From positions 174,001 to 238,000 of the forward strand of contig JACYXH010000722.1 of the NCBI GenBank assembly GCA_026745465.1: a stretch of 64,000 bases of DNA. Direction: 5' to 3'. Position numbers and translations under genes: made by a program. The notes below the pieces were generated by a model. That model worked only from the letters and a program-made list of their open reading frames with translations. It was not told where the DNA came from and searched no databases. Within the stretch, counting starts at the first letter, position 1, and each line of letters begins with the position of its first letter. Positions 34,742-46,439 of the stretch are shown piece by piece. Source of the DNA: Lota lota. Taxonomy: Eukaryota > Chordata > Actinopteri > Gadiformes > Lotidae.

Positions 34742-34760
34742 AGTATAATCTATCAGTCTG
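34311..34760. other. unique sequence with (TG)n at 34519-34580
   Basis: Short GCTCAGCTAAC repeats (34415-34450) and about 60 bp of TG. Otherwise nothing recognised. Confidence 0.6.
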
Positions 34761-34801
34761 TAATGTCTCTCTCTCTCTCTAGTATAATCTATCAGTCTGT
34801 A

Positions 34802-34862
<61 letters not shown>
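34710..34862. repeat. (TC)n with TAGTATAATCTATCAGTCTG copies
   Basis: Three copies of TAGTATAATCTATCAGTCTG and then TAATG are each separated by TC tracts. Confidence 0.9.
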
Positions 34863-35288
34863 GTATAATCTATCAGTCTGTAATGTTTCTCTCACAAACT
34901 GAACTGCTGTCGGCCATTTTCCTTGTTTTCCATAATTCATCAGTCACCAAACGTGTGGTTTCCTAAACAACCAGGAACCGGTTTGTGATGGAGGAGGGAA
35001 GTTAGGGTCAGGGACCTAAGGTGACCTTTTCACAGGTTGTCACTAGTAGGGGAAAGTCACTTCCTGTTCCTGTCATCTGAACCGTGGGCGGGTCTTACTT
35101 CCATCTGTGGTAGCGCCAGCATGGTGGATGTATACCAGGTATACCAGGTATATTTACGGGACTAGTTGTTCACTGGTGCACTATGTTGGAGCTACACCTG
35201 TGTTTACCTCGTGTGAAGGGCCAGAGCAGTAGGATGTCACAAACAACTCATGGTCGCATAGTGATGGATCACACATAGAACCTGAGGT
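34863..35288. other. unique intronic sequence
   Basis: No coding exon, promoter motif or repeat beyond a short ATACCAGGT triplication (35132-35152) seen. Confidence 0.5.
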
Positions 35289-36217
35289 GGTGATGTGATG
35301 ATGTGATAGAACCTGTTTGAGGTGATGATGTGATGATGTGATAGAACCTGTTTGAGGTGATGATGTGATAGAACCTGTTTGAGGTGATGATGTGATAGAA
35401 CCTGTTTGAGGTGATGATGTGATAGAACCTGTTTGAGGTGATGATGTGATAGAACCTGTTTGAGGTGATGATGTGATAGAACCTGTTTGAGGTGATGATG
35501 TGATAGAACCTGTTTGAGGTGATGATGTGATAGAACCTGTTTGAGGTGATGATGTGATAGAACCTGTTTGAGGTGATGATGTGATAGAACCTGTTTGAGG
35601 TGATGATGTGATAGAACCTGTTTGAGGTGATGATGTGATAGAACCTGTTTGAGGTGATGATGTGATAGAACCTGTTTGAGGTGATGATGTGATAGAACCT
35701 GTTTGAGGTGATGATGTGATAGAACCTGTTTGAGGTGATGATGTGATAGAACCTGTTTGAGGTGATGATGTGATAGAACCTGTTTGAGGTGATGATGTGA
35801 TAGAACCTGTTTGAGGTGATGATGTGATAGAACCTGTTTGAGGTGATGATGTGATAGAACCTGTTTGAGGTGATGATGTGATAGAACCTGTTTGAGGTGA
35901 TGATGTGATAGAACCTGTTTGAGGTGATGATGTGATAGAACCTGTTTGAGGTGATGATGTGATAGAACCTGTTTGAGGTGATGATGTGATAGAACCTGTT
36001 TGAGGTGATGATGTGATAGAACCTGTTTGAGGTGATGATGTGATAGAACCTGTTTGAGGTGATGATGTGATAGAACCTGTTTGAGGTGATGATGTGATAG
36101 AACCTGTTTGAGGTGATGATGTGATAGAACCTGTTTGAGGTGATGATGTGATAGAACCTGTTTGAGGTGATGATGTGATAGAACCTGTTTGAGGTGATGA
36201 TGTGATAGAACCTGTTT
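35289..36217. repeat. 27-bp minisatellite, ~34 near-perfect copies
   Basis: Units contain GAGGTGATGATGTGATAGAA and then CCTGTTT. Almost no variation apart from the first copies. The last unit (CCTGTTTGG) leads into TTGGTTCTTCGCAG, the acceptor of the exon at 36234. Minus-strand frames of about 350 codons (SITSSPQTG) are artefacts. Confidence 0.97.
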
Positions 36218-36233
36218 GGTTGGTTCTTCGCAG

Positions 36234-36448
36234 CGTCGGGAGTCTCTTCCGGCGGTCCAGCACGTGGTCCGCAGGCGGTTCTCCGGCCCGCTCCTCCTCC
36301 CTCCGTTGTCACGGCGACACTCCAGCGCGGACCATCACCGGCTGCAGAACCAGCAGAACCAGCAGAACCAGCAGAACCAGCAGAACCTACCCCTGTCCAA
36401 GCTAGAGGCCCTCTACAACCAGGCTCTGGCAGAACGGGACGACCCCAG
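36234..36448 (+). CDS. pde4c: candidate PDE4 alternative N-terminal exon (PDE4B1/D7-like)
   Basis: The frame reads RRESLPAVQHVVRRRFSGPL, LLPPLSRRHSS, then NQQ repeats (CAGAAC, 36350-36385) and LPLSKLEALYNQALAERDDP. The stretch RRRFSGPLLLPPLSRRH resembles RRCCSGNLQLPPLSQRQ of the human PDE4B1 N-terminus and RRLSCRNIQLPPLAFRQ of PDE4D7, as recalled. It ends AG in phase 2, which joins to the exon at 62537 as R-FDVENG. RRES is also a PKA-type motif. Alternative: an exon of a different gene. The donor GTCAGT opens a TCTG repeat. Confidence 0.55.
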
Positions 36449-36463
36449 GTCAGTCTGTCTCTC

Positions 36464-36545
<82 letters not shown>

Positions 36546-36690
36546 ACTCACTCTTACTCACTCTCTCTCTCTGTCTCCTCTCTCTGTCTCCTCTCTCCCT
36601 GTCTCTCATTCTCTCCTTCCTTCCTTCCTTCCTTCTTTCTTTCTTTCTTAGTGAAGAAATTAATGGAACCAGGCTGTACGTCCTGTGTAT

Positions 36691-36745
<55 letters not shown>
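36449..36745. repeat. (TCTG)n, CT-rich and (TG)n tracts
   Basis: TCTG from the donor to 36540, then CTCTC/TTCC tracts to 36650 and TG at 36688-36740. Confidence 0.93.
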
Positions 36746-36746
<1 letters not shown>

Positions 36747-36799
36747 GTGTGAGTGCCACTTTATTCTAGAAGTATGAATTGTATGTTGGTAGGTTTCTG

Positions 36800-37905
36800 T
36801 AGTAGATACAGGCTAGGGGTTAGTAGATACAGGCTAGGGGTTAGTGGATACAGGCTAGGGGTTAGTGGATACAGGCTAGGGGTTAGTAGATACAGGCTAG
36901 GGGTTAGTGGATACAGGCTAGGGGTTAGTGGATACAGGCTAGGGGTTAGTAGATACAGGCTAGGGGTTAGTAGATACAGGCTAGGGGTTAGTGGATACAG
37001 GCTAGGGGTTAGTGGATACAGGCTAGGGGTTAGTAGATACAGGCTAGGGGTTAGTAGATACAGGCTAGGGGTTAGTGGATACAGGCTAAGGGTTAGTGGA
37101 TACAGGCTAGGGGTTAGTAGATACAGGCTAGGGGTTAGTGGATACAGGCTAGGGGTTAGTGGATACAGGCTAGGGGTTAGTGGATACAGGCTAGGGGTTA
37201 GTAGATACAGGCTAGGGGTTAGTAGATACAGGCTAGGGGTTAGTGGATACAGGCTAGGGGTTAGTAGATACAGGCTAGGGGTTAGTAGATACAGGCTAGG
37301 GGTTAGTAGATACAGGCTAGGGGTTAGTGGATACAGGCTAGGGGTTAGTGGATACAGGCTAGGGGTTAGTAGATACAGGCTAGGGGTTAGTAGATACAGG
37401 CTAGGGGTTAGTGGATACAGGCTAGGGGTTAGTGGATACAGGCTAGGGGTTAGTGGATACAGGCTAGGGGTTAGTGGATACAGGCTAGGGGTTAGTGGAT
37501 ACAGGCTAGGGGTTAGTGGATACAGGCTAGGGGTTAGTGGATACAGGCTAGGGGTTAGTGGATACAGGCTAGGGGTTAGTGGATACAGGCTAGGGGTTAG
37601 TGGATACAGGCTAGGGGTTAGTGGATACAGGCTAGGGGTTAGTAGATACAGGCTAGGGGTTAGTAGATACAGGCTAGGGGTTAGTGGATACAGGCTAGGG
37701 GTTAGTGGATACAGGCTAGGGGTTAGTGGATACAGGCTAGGGGTTAGTAGATAGAGGCTAGGGGTTAGTAGATAGAGGCTAGGGGTTAGTAGATACAGGC
37801 TAGGGGTTAGTGGATACAGGCTAGGGGTTAGTGGATACAGGCTAGGGGTTAGTGGATACAGGCTAGGGGTTAGTGGATACAGGCTAGGGGTTAGTAGATA
37901 CAGTA
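36800..37905. repeat. 21-bp minisatellite, ~52 copies
   Basis: Units of ATACAGGCTAGGGGTTAGTG (plus one base) with GTAG/GTGG alternation. The 333-codon + frame (SGYRLGV) is an artefact. Contains GGGGTTAG but not telomere register. Confidence 0.96.
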
Positions 37906-38314
37906 GCTTTCGTCTGGATATCGATCAATTAGCGTGATCTTTTAATTTGGGCTTTGTGTTGAACGATTGCTGCGGGAGGCAATTTACATATATTGCGCGC
38001 GCACGACTCGCTCTGGCGCGTTCCTTCCTCTTTTGCACGTCGTGCGCGGCACCGTGCGCGGCACCGTTCTACATAAAGAGACTGCCGCTCGGGGCTCACA
38101 CCGACCGCGTCTCGCAGCCAGAACACACCGAATAATAATTTGACTGGTTAACGACAGCGACACAACGGAGAGAAGAGTTAACAGAAAAATAATCACGTGG
38201 TTTTTACTTTTTGCTGTTCGAGAATAACCACTTTTCGCGCGTGAATTAGGGTTTTGATCGGTTCTTTACCGGACTGTAACCGGAGAGTCACACAGGTCAA
38301 CATGCAGCCGTCAC
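37906..38314 (+). promoter_or_regulatory. pde4c: GC-rich promoter and 5'UTR of the PDE4 long-form exon
   Basis: Repeat-free and CpG-dense (TATTGCGCGCGCACGACTCG, GTCGTGCGCGGCACCG), with a possible TATA-like TACATAAAG at 38070, an E-box CACGTG at 38193-38198 and GCGCG clusters. It directly precedes the coding exon at 38315. In contrast to its neighbours it is clearly under constraint. Confidence 0.5.
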
Positions 38315-38340
38315 ATGAGACAAGTCCAACCGATTATTAA
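38302..38340 (+). other. upstream ORF overlapping the PDE4 start codon
   Basis: ATG at 38302 opens a 12-codon frame (MQPSHETSPTDY-stop) that overlaps the main ATG at 38315 in another frame. Its context AACATGC is comparable to that of the main start. It could lower translation of this isoform. Confidence 0.5.
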
Positions 38341-38610
38341 CGATCCACCGGTCCCAGTCTCCGGTCCCTTCACCTGCCAACCTCTCATCTCTCCGGTGAA
38401 ACACGGCATGGATCTGTCGCCCCTCACCCGGGAGAGCGCGGGACTTGCCAAAGCCCCCAAACACCTGTGGCGTCAGCCCCGGACCCACATCCGGATCAAG
38501 CAGCGGTTCCACTCCGACAACGAGCGGTACCTGTGCCGGGACCGGACTCTGGAGAAACTGCGTCCCGGACTGAGGAAACCGCGCATGTCATGGCCCTCGT
38601 CGCTCAAACG
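38315..38610 (+). CDS. pde4c: PDE4 long-isoform N-terminal exon
   Basis: Isoform-specific first coding exon of a cAMP-specific phosphodiesterase. It reads MRQVQPIINDPPVPVSGPFT, then KAPKHLWRQPRTHIRIKQRF, HSDNERYLCRDRTLEKL and LRKPRMSWPSSLKR. Human PDE4C1 has APKHLWRQPRRPIRIQQRF and LRKSRLSWP; PDE4A4 has HLWRQPRTPIRIQQRGYSD and MSWPSSF. The RFHSD/RFYSD form favours PDE4C. It ends CG in phase 2 (donor GTAACC) and joins to 62537 as KR-FDVENG. The start at 38315 keeps the frame; an upstream ATG (38302) does not. N-terminal regions of this class direct subcellular targeting. Confidence 0.85.
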
Positions 38611-38689
38611 GTAACCGAACTGCGGGAAAGTTGGCTTTCAACAACTGCGAATAATAATATAACCGTAAATTAAGAACAAGCAGGGCTGG

Positions 38690-38897
38690 ACCCAGACTAG
38701 TGGAGCAGGGCTGGAGCCAGACTAGTGGAGCAGGGCTGGAGCCAGACTAGTGGAGCAGGGCTGGAGCCAGACTAGTGGGGCAGGGCTGGAGCCAGACTAG
38801 TGGAGCAGGGCTGGACCCAGACTAGTGGAGCAGGGCTGGACCCAGACTAGTGTAGCAGGGCTGGAGCCAGACTAGTGGAGCAGGGCTGGACCCAGAC
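38690..38897. repeat. 25-bp minisatellite, 8 copies
   Basis: Units contain ACTAGTGGAGCAGGGCTGGA and then GCCAG or CCCAG. It begins about 80 bp after the exon donor at 38611. Confidence 0.95.
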
Positions 38898-38917
38898 TAG
38901 AGGCTAGGAGCAGAAAG

Positions 38918-39655
38918 AGAGTGAGTCTGAGTCTGTGAGTCTGAGAGTCTGAGTCTGTGAGTCTGAGTCTGTGAGTCTGTGAGTCTGTGAGTCTGAGTCT
39001 GTGAGTCTGTGTCTGAGAGTCTGTGAGTCTGTGTCTGAGAGTCTGAGTCTGTGAGTCTGTGTCTGTGAGTCTGTGAGTCTGTGTCTGAGAGTCTGTGAGT
39101 CTGTGAGTCTGAGTCTGTGAGTCTGTGTCTGTGAGTCTGTGAGTCTGTGAGTCTGTGTCTGAGAGTCTGAGTCTGTGTCTGAGAGTCTGTGAGTCTGAGT
39201 CTGTGAGTCTGAGAGTCTGTGTCTGAGAGTCTGTGAGTCTGTGTCTGAGAGTCTGTGAGTCTGTGTCTGAGAGTCTGTGAGTCTGTGAGTCTGAGTCTGT
39301 GAGTCTGTGTCTGTGAGTCTGTGAGTCTGAGAGTCTGTGTCTGAGAGTCTGTGAGTCTGTGAGTCTGTGAGTCTGAGAGTCTGTGAGTCTGAGTCTGTGA
39401 GTCTGAGTCTGTGAGTCTGTGTCTGAGAGTCTGTGAGTCTGAGAGTCTGTGTCTGAGAGTCTGTGAGTCTGTGTCTGTGAGTCTGTGAGTCTGTGTCTGA
39501 GAGTCTGTGAGTCTGAGAGTCTGAGAGTCTGAGAGTCTGAGAGTCTGTGAGTCTGTGAGTCTGTGAGTCTGTGAGTCTGTGAGTCTGAGTCTGTGTCTGT
39601 GAGTCTGTGAGTCTGAGTCTGTGAGTCTGTGAGTCTGAGTCTGTGAGTCTCATGT
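38918..39655. repeat. GTCTGTGA / GTCTGA microsatellite-like array
   Basis: About 740 bp of 6- and 8-bp units GTCTGA and GTCTGTGA in irregular order. The 274-codon minus frame is an artefact. Confidence 0.95.
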
Positions 39656-40195
39656 TTAGAGGGCCAGGCCTCGGTCCACTGCTGGGGTCTGTGCTTCTGT
39701 CTGGTTCACCAGCATCCTGAACCATCACCAGTTCAGTTAATTGCTGTGATGGATTACATCCCTATATTGTCCCGCACAGCCAATCAAACGCTTCAGACCA
39801 GAATGACCTCCCTCCGTAGTCAGGGGGCCACTAACTAACAGGACCGGTTGCTAGGGGTCTGATGGGACCGGTTGCTAGGGGCTTTTGAAGAGGTGGTTGG
39901 CACCTTGTTAGCTTATCAGACAGAAAGTGAGGTCAGAGGTTATCAGGGCTGTGGTTACAACAGAGGAGCAGAAGACTGACCTGGAAATCAGTGTTAGGGC
40001 TTTAATCTGTGAGTCCTTCAGCTTCACTGACAGCACAGTGCCTCATGATGAAGACTAGTAATATCTCATTTATATTTCTTAGAATAAGAATTGCAGTTAA
40101 TGATTCCTGCGAAGTGACAAATGGATCCTTCCCTCTCCGGTTCGTCTGTTAGCTGCTGTTCCACATCGATCGATCTGCTTGATTCTCTCTGGCAT
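39656..40195. other. unique intronic sequence
   Basis: Includes two GGACCGGTTGCTAGGGG copies (39841-39880). No exon seen. Confidence 0.5.
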
Positions 40196-40990
40196 TTAAC
40201 AACACACAACACACAACACACACCCGAGACCTGACACACAACACACACCTTACACATGAACACACAACACACACCTGAGACCTGACATACAACACACACC
40301 TTACACCTGACACATGAACACACAACACACACCTGAGACCTACATGAACACACAACACACACCTGAGACCTACATGAACACACAACACACACCTGAGACC
40401 TGACACACAACACACACCTTACACCTGACACATGAACACACAACACACACCTGAGACCTGACACATGAACACACAACACACACCTGAGACCTCACACATA
40501 AACACACAACACACACCTGAGACCTACATGAACACACAACACACACCTGAGACCTGACACATGAACACACAACACACACCTGAGACCTCACACATGAACA
40601 CACAACACACACCTGAGACCTACATGAACACACAACACACACCTGAGACCTACATGAACACACAACACACACCTGAGACCTCACACATGAACACACAACA
40701 CACACCTGAGACCTCACACATAAACACACAACACACACCTGAGACCTACATGAACACACAACCCACACCTGAGACCTACATGAACACACAACACACACCT
40801 GAGACCTACATGAACACACAACACACACCTGAGACCTACATGAACACACAACACACACCTGAGACCTACATGAACACACAACACACACCTGAGACCTACA
40901 TGAACACACAACACACACCTGAGACCTCACACATGAACACACAACACACACCTGAGACCTACATGAACACACAACCCACACTTGAGACCT
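40196..40990. repeat. ACACAACACACACCTGAGAC minisatellite
   Basis: Some 24 units of about 32-36 bp contain GAACACACAACACACACCTG and then AGACCTACAT or AGACCTCACACAT. Frames on both strands are artefacts. Confidence 0.95.
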
Positions 40991-41021
40991 GGACGTGGTT
41001 ACACCTCACACCAGCTCCACT

Positions 41022-41169
41022 TGTGTGTGTGTGTGTGAGGTGAGTGTGCGTGGGTTAACGTGTGTGATTGGGGTTAGTCAGTGCGAGTGTGGGTTAGTGC
41101 GTGTGATTGGGGTGAGTGTGTGTGTGGTGTGTGTGAGCGTGTGTTGTGTGTGTGTGTGTGATTGGGGTG

Positions 41170-41200
<31 letters not shown>

Positions 41201-41733
41201 TGTGTGAGCGTGGGTTAGTGTGTGTGGTGTGTGTGTGAGCGTGGGTTAGTGTGTGTGGTGTGTGTGTGAGCGTGGGTTAGTGTGTGTGGTGTGTGTGTGA
41301 GCGTGGGTTAGTGTGTGTGGTGTGTGTGTGAGCGTGGGTTAGTGAGTGTGATTGAGGTGAGTGGGTATGTGGTGTGTGTGAGCGTGTGTGTGGTGTGTGT
41401 GTGTGTGTGAGTGTGGGTTAGTGAGTGTGTGGTGTGTGTGTGAGCGTGGGTTAGTGTGTGTGGTGTGTGTGTGAGCGTGGGTTAGTGTGTGTGGTGTGTG
41501 TGTGAGCGTGGGTTAGTGAGTGTGATTGAGGTGAGTGGGTATGTGGTGTGTGTGAGCGTGTGTGTGGTGTGTGTGTGAGTGTGGGTTAGTGAGTGTGTGG
41601 TGTGTGTGTGAGCGTGAGTTAGTGTGTGTGGTGTGTGTGTGAGCGTGGGTTAGTGTGTGTGGTGTGTGTGTGAGCGTGGGTTAGTGAGTGTGATTGGGAT
41701 GAGTGGGTGTGTGGTGTGTGTGAGCGTGTGTGT

Positions 41734-41787
<54 letters not shown>

Positions 41788-41810
41788 CGTGGGCGTGATT
41801 ATGTGTGATT
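41022..41810. repeat. TG-rich compound array with AGCGTGGGTTAGTG units
   Basis: (TG)n mixed with about 35-bp units containing GTGTGTGAGCGTGGGTTAGT, in higher-order blocks of about 180 bp (41216-41395, 41430-41575, 41615-41740). Confidence 0.93.
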
Positions 41811-42052
41811 GGGGTGAGTGAGTGTGCTTGGGGTGAGTGAGTGTGCTTGGGGTGAGTGTGCTTGGGGTGAGTGTGCTTGGGGTGAGTGTGCTTGGGGTGA
41901 GTGAGTGTGCTTGGGGTGAGTGAGTGTGATTGGGGTGAGTGTGCTTGGGGTGAGTGAGTGTGCTTGGGGTGAGTGAGTGTGCTTGGGGTGAGTGAGTGTG
42001 CTTGGGGTGAGTGAGTGTGATTGGGGTGAGTGAGTGTGCTTGGGGTGAGTGT
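41811..42052. repeat. GTGAGTGTGCTTGGGGTGA minisatellite
   Basis: About 15 units of 15 or 19 bp (GTGCTTGGGGTGAGT with or without GAGT). Confidence 0.93.
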
Positions 42053-42139
42053 CAGGTAGGGCCCGGACCCTGCAGATCTATCGGGTCCTGGTTCCAGAGC
42101 GGGTGGACCTCCAGGGGGGGATTTCATGGAAACACGTCC

Positions 42140-42455
42140 TGAAATACACGCGTTCATAAACGCTGAGTGATACTTGTTAAAATACACACGTTCATAAACG
42201 CTGAGTGATACTTGTTAAAATACACGCGTTCATAAACGCTGAGTGATACTTGTTAAAATACACGCGTTCATAAACGCTGAGTGATACTTGTTAAAATACA
42301 CGCGTTCATAAACGCTGAGTGATACTTGTTAAAATACACACGTTCATAAACGCTGAGTGATACTTGTTAAAATACACACGTTCATAAACGCTGAGTGATA
42401 CTTGTTAAAATACACACGTTCATAAACGCTGAGTGATACTTATTAAAATACACAC
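42140..42455. repeat. 38-bp minisatellite, 8 copies
   Basis: Units contain GTTCATAAACGCTGAGTGAT and then ACTTGTTAAAATACACGC. The ACACGCG/ACACACG variants are grouped. Confidence 0.95.
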
Positions 42456-42514
42456 CTTACACATCTATTCATTTAGAAAGGGCTTTCGTCCAAGGCCTGA
42501 GGGCCCCTTTAAAC

Positions 42515-43437
42515 ACAGATGGGCTCCCAGCGTCTAGTTAGGAACCTGGAGCCAGTAGGGCCGTGGTGGCTCCCAGCGTCTAGTTAGGAACCTGGAGCCA
42601 GTAGGGCCGTGGTGGCTCCCAGCGTCTAGTTAGGAGCCTGGAGCCAGTAGGGCCGTGGTGGCTCCCAGCATGTAGTTAGGAACCTGGAGCCAGTAGGGCC
42701 CTGGTGGCTCCCAGCATGTAGTTAGGAACCTGGAGCCAGTAGGGCCCTGGTGGCTCCCAGCATGTAGTTAGGAACCTGGAGCCAGTAGGGCCGTGGTGGC
42801 TCCCAGCGTCTAGTTAGGAACCTGGAGCCAGTAGGGCCGTGGTGGCTCCCAGCGTCTAGTTAGGAACCTGGAGCCAGTAGGGCCGTGGTGGCTCCCAGCG
42901 TCTAGTTAGGAGCCTGGAGCCAGTAGGGCCCTGGTGGCTCCCAGCATGTAGTTAGGAACCTGGAGCCAGTAGGGCCCTGGTGGCTCCCAGCATGTAGTTA
43001 GGAACCTGGAGCCAGTAGGGCCGTGGTGGCTCCCAGCGTCTAGTTAGGAACCTGGAGCCAGTAGGGCCGTGGTGGCTCCCAGCGTCTAGTTAGGAACCTG
43101 GAGCCAGTAGGGCCGTGGTGGCTCCCAGCGTCTAGTTAGGAACCTGGAGCCAGTAGGGCCGTGGTGGCTCCCAGCATGTAGTTAGGAACCTGGAGCCAGT
43201 AGGGCCGTGGTGGCTCCCAGCGTCTAGTTAGGAACCTGGAGCCAGTAGGGCCGTGGTGGCTCCCAGCATGTAGTTAGGAACCTGGAGCCAGTAGGGCCGT
43301 GGTGGCTCCCAGCATGTAGTTAGGAACCTGGAGCCAGTAGGGCCGTGGTGGCTCCCAGCGTCTAGTTAGGAACCTGGAGCCAGTAGGGCCGTGGTGGCTC
43401 CCAGCGTCTAGTTAGGAACCTGGAACCAGTAGGGCCA
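42515..43437. repeat. 46-bp minisatellite, ~20 copies
   Basis: Units contain GGTGGCTCCCAGCGTCTAGT and then TAGGAACCTGGAGCCAGTAG. AGCGTCTAG/AGCATGTAG variants form a repeated block pattern of about 390 bp. Confidence 0.96.
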
Positions 43438-44225
43438 GTAGTGTTCTATACTGAAGTGAACTTTAAACAGAGATCATCTGAGCAGAAAGTGTTCTATACT
43501 GAAGTGAACTATAAACAGAGGTCATCTGAACAGAAAGTGTTCTATACTGAAGTGAACTTTAAACAGAGGTCATCTGACCAGAAAGTGTTCTATACTGAAG
43601 TGAACTATAAACAGAGATCTGAACAGAAAGTGCTCTATACTGAAGTGAACTATAAACAGAGGTCATCTGAACAGAAAGTGTTCTATACTAAAGTGAACTA
43701 TAAACAGAGGTCATCTGAACAGAAAGTGTTCTATACTGAAGTGAACTATAAACAGAGATCATCTGAACAGAAAGTGTTCTATACTGAAGTGAACTTTAAA
43801 CAGAGATCATCTGAACAGAAAGTGTTCTATACTGAAGTGAACTTTAAACAGAGGTCATCTGAACAGAAAGTGTTCTATACTGAAGTGAACTATAAACAGA
43901 GGTAATCTGAACAGAAAGTGTTCTATACTGAAGTGAACTATAAACAGAGATCTGAACAGAAAGTGTTCTATACTGAAGTGAACTATAAACAGAGATCATC
44001 TGACCAGAAAGTGTTCTATACTGAAGTGAACTATAAACAGAGATCTGAACAGAAAGTGTTCTATACTGAAGTGAACTATAAACAGAGGTCATCTGAACAG
44101 AAAGTGTTCTATACTAAAGTGAACTATAAACAGAGGTAATCTGAACAGAAAGTGTTCTATACTGAAGTGAACTATAAACAGAGGTCATCTGAACAGAAAG
44201 TGTTCTATACTGAAGTGAACTAAAA
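43438..44225. repeat. 45/48-bp minisatellite, ~17 copies
   Basis: Units contain GTGTTCTATACTGAAGTGAA and then CTATAAACAGAGGTCATCTGAACAGAAA. Some lack TCA. Both frame sets are artefacts. Confidence 0.95.
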
Positions 44226-44384
44226 GCAGAGATCTGAGCAGAGTGTTCAGAGCCGTCTGGGTGTCTAAACGAGCCGGTGTCTCTGGGAGTCTGCGTCAGG
44301 GAGGTGAAGGATTGCTGTGTGGATGCCCCCAGCAGCGGAGCCAAACACAATGAATGTCATTTGTTTGCTGTGTTATCGTCGACG

Positions 44385-44925
44385 ACAACAACAACAACAA
44401 CAACAACAATGTATTTTCGGGGGGGGGGTACTGAGCTGAGGTTAAATGAGTGTTTTCAGGGGGGGGGGGGGTACTGAGCTGAGGTTAAATGAGTGTTTTC
44501 AGGGGGGGGGGGGTACTGAGCTGAGGTTAAATGAGTGTTTTCGGGGGGGGGTACTGAGCTGAGGTTAAATTAGTGTTTTCAGGGGGGGGGGGGGTACTGA
44601 GCTGAGGTTAAATGAGTGTTTTCATGGGGGGGGGGGGTACTGAGCTGAGGTTAAATGAGTGTTTTCATGGGGGGGGGGGGGGTACTGAGCTGAGGTTAAA
44701 TGAGTGTTTTCAGGGGGGGGGTACTGAGCTGAGGTTAAATGAGTGTTTTCAGGGGGGGGGTACTGAGCTGAGGTTAAATGAGTGTTTTCAGGGGGGGTAC
44801 TGAGCTGAGGTTAAATGAGTGTTTTCATGGGGGGGGGGGTACTGAGCTGAGGTTAAATGAGTGTTTTCGGGGGGGGCGGTACTGAGCTGAGGTTAAATGA
44901 GTGTTTTCGGGGGGGGGGGGGGGCG
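44385..44925. repeat. poly-G containing minisatellite, ~12 copies
   Basis: After a CAA run (44385-44409), units of GTACTGAGCTGAGGTTAAAT and then GAGTGTTTTC are each separated by a G-run of 7-14. G-run lengths differ in every copy. Confidence 0.93.
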
Positions 44926-45074
44926 TAGGAAGGGCGTTGAACATGTAATCAGGTAATATCACATCTCAAGGGAGGAACTTTGTAATCTCACACCTCTTCT
45001 CTGGGCTGCTCACTTGTTCACCAACACAGCTTTCATTCCTCCTCTACAGAACCCACAGAGCACAGAGGGATTCC
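44926..45074. other. unique spacer
   Basis: Short non-repetitive segment between two arrays; nothing recognised. Confidence 0.5.
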
Positions 45075-45605
45075 TATAGCACGTATTAGATCTACATCTC
45101 ATGCTCTGTAGTTTATATATCATGTATTAGATCTACATCTCATGCTCTGTAGTTTATATATCATGTATTAGATCTACATCTCATGCTCTGTAGTTTATAT
45201 AGCACGTATTAGATCTACATCGCATGCTCTGTAGTTTATATATCACGTATTAGATCTACATCTCATGCTCTGTAGTTTATATATCATGTATTAGATCTAC
45301 ATCTCATGCTCTGTAGTTTATATATCATGTATTAGATCTACATCTCATGCTCTGTAGTTTATATATCATGTATTAGATCTACATCTCATGCTCTGTAGTT
45401 TATATATCACGTATTAGATCTACATCTCATGCTCTGTAGTTTATATATCATGTATTAGATCTACATCTCATGCTCTGTAGTTTATATATCATGTATTAGA
45501 TCTACATCTCATGCTCTGTAGTTTATATATCACGTATTAGATCTACATCTCATGCTCTGTAGTTTATATATCATGTATTAGATCTACATCTCATGCTCTG
45601 CAGTT
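45075..45605. repeat. 41-bp minisatellite, ~13 copies
   Basis: Units contain ATTAGATCTACATCTCATGC and then TCTGTAGTTTATATATCATGT. CACGT/CATGT variation. Confidence 0.96.
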
Positions 45606-45985
45606 CTTGTATGTGTAGTATATGAACACAAAATGTTGTATCTTTGTAGTGGCAGTATTTGTTTTGTAAGTTATTGGTTCTCTTTGCAATAACGTGAATT
45701 TAATTATTTGCTCGATTGTTAATAAGCTTAGATTTCAGAAGCCTAAAGTGACGTTAAAGCAAATGTGTTTTAGCACAGTTGGTATAGAATATAATCACAT
45801 GAACAATGGAGATATCGCCCCACAAAGGGAGCCAATAGGGTTATTAGTTTGGAACCAAAGTAGTGAGTGCTGCACTAGCCCGCGGACTCGTTTTAATATT
45901 CATGCAGAATTAATGATTTCATCATTTTCTAGACACTCCACTCCCCCTGGCTCTACTGACCAGGGGCTCTGCTCTCTGATGAAGC
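45606..45985. other. unique AT-rich intronic sequence
   Basis: No exon or motif identified. The 113-codon + frame from 45694 has no recognisable domain. Confidence 0.5.
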
Positions 45986-46420
45986 TGTGGGGTGAGGGGG
46001 TGACAGGGTACGGGGGTGAGAGGGTGAGACTGTGAGGGGGTGACAGGGTAAGGGGGTGAGAGGGTGAGAGGAGGATGAGGTGAGACAGTGAGGTGGTGAC
46101 AGGGTAAGGGGATGAGAGGATGAGGAGGTGAGAGGATGAGGAGGTGAGAGGATGAGGAGGTGAGGTGGTGACAGGGTAAGGGGATGAGGAGGTGTGACAG
46201 TGAGGTGGTGAGGGGATGAGGAGATGAGAGGATGAGGAGGTGAGACAGTGAGGTGGTGACAGGGTAAGGGGATGAGGAGGTGAGACAGTGAGGTGGTGAC
46301 AGAGTAAGGGGATGAGGAGGTGAGACAGTGAGGTGGTGACAGTGAGGTGGTGAGGAGATGAGAGGATGAGGAGGTGTGACAGTGAGGTGGTGAGGGGATG
46401 TAGTGGTGAGGAGGTGACAT
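45986..46420. repeat. GAGGTGGTGACAGGGTAAGG minisatellite
   Basis: About 430 bp of irregular units of GGATGAGGAGGTGAGACAGT and GAGGTGGTGACAGGGTAAGG. Several GGTGAG and GGTAAG donor-like strings per unit. Confidence 0.92.
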
Positions 46421-46439
46421 GGTGTAACGTGAGGTACCT

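Noticed and set aside
36800-37905. Telomere-like GGGGTTAG repeats
   Set aside because: Unit is 21 bp with ATACAGGCTA; the G-rich part is incidental.
41681-42187. 168-codon minus frame
   Set aside because: Translation of TG and GTGCTTGGGGTGA arrays.
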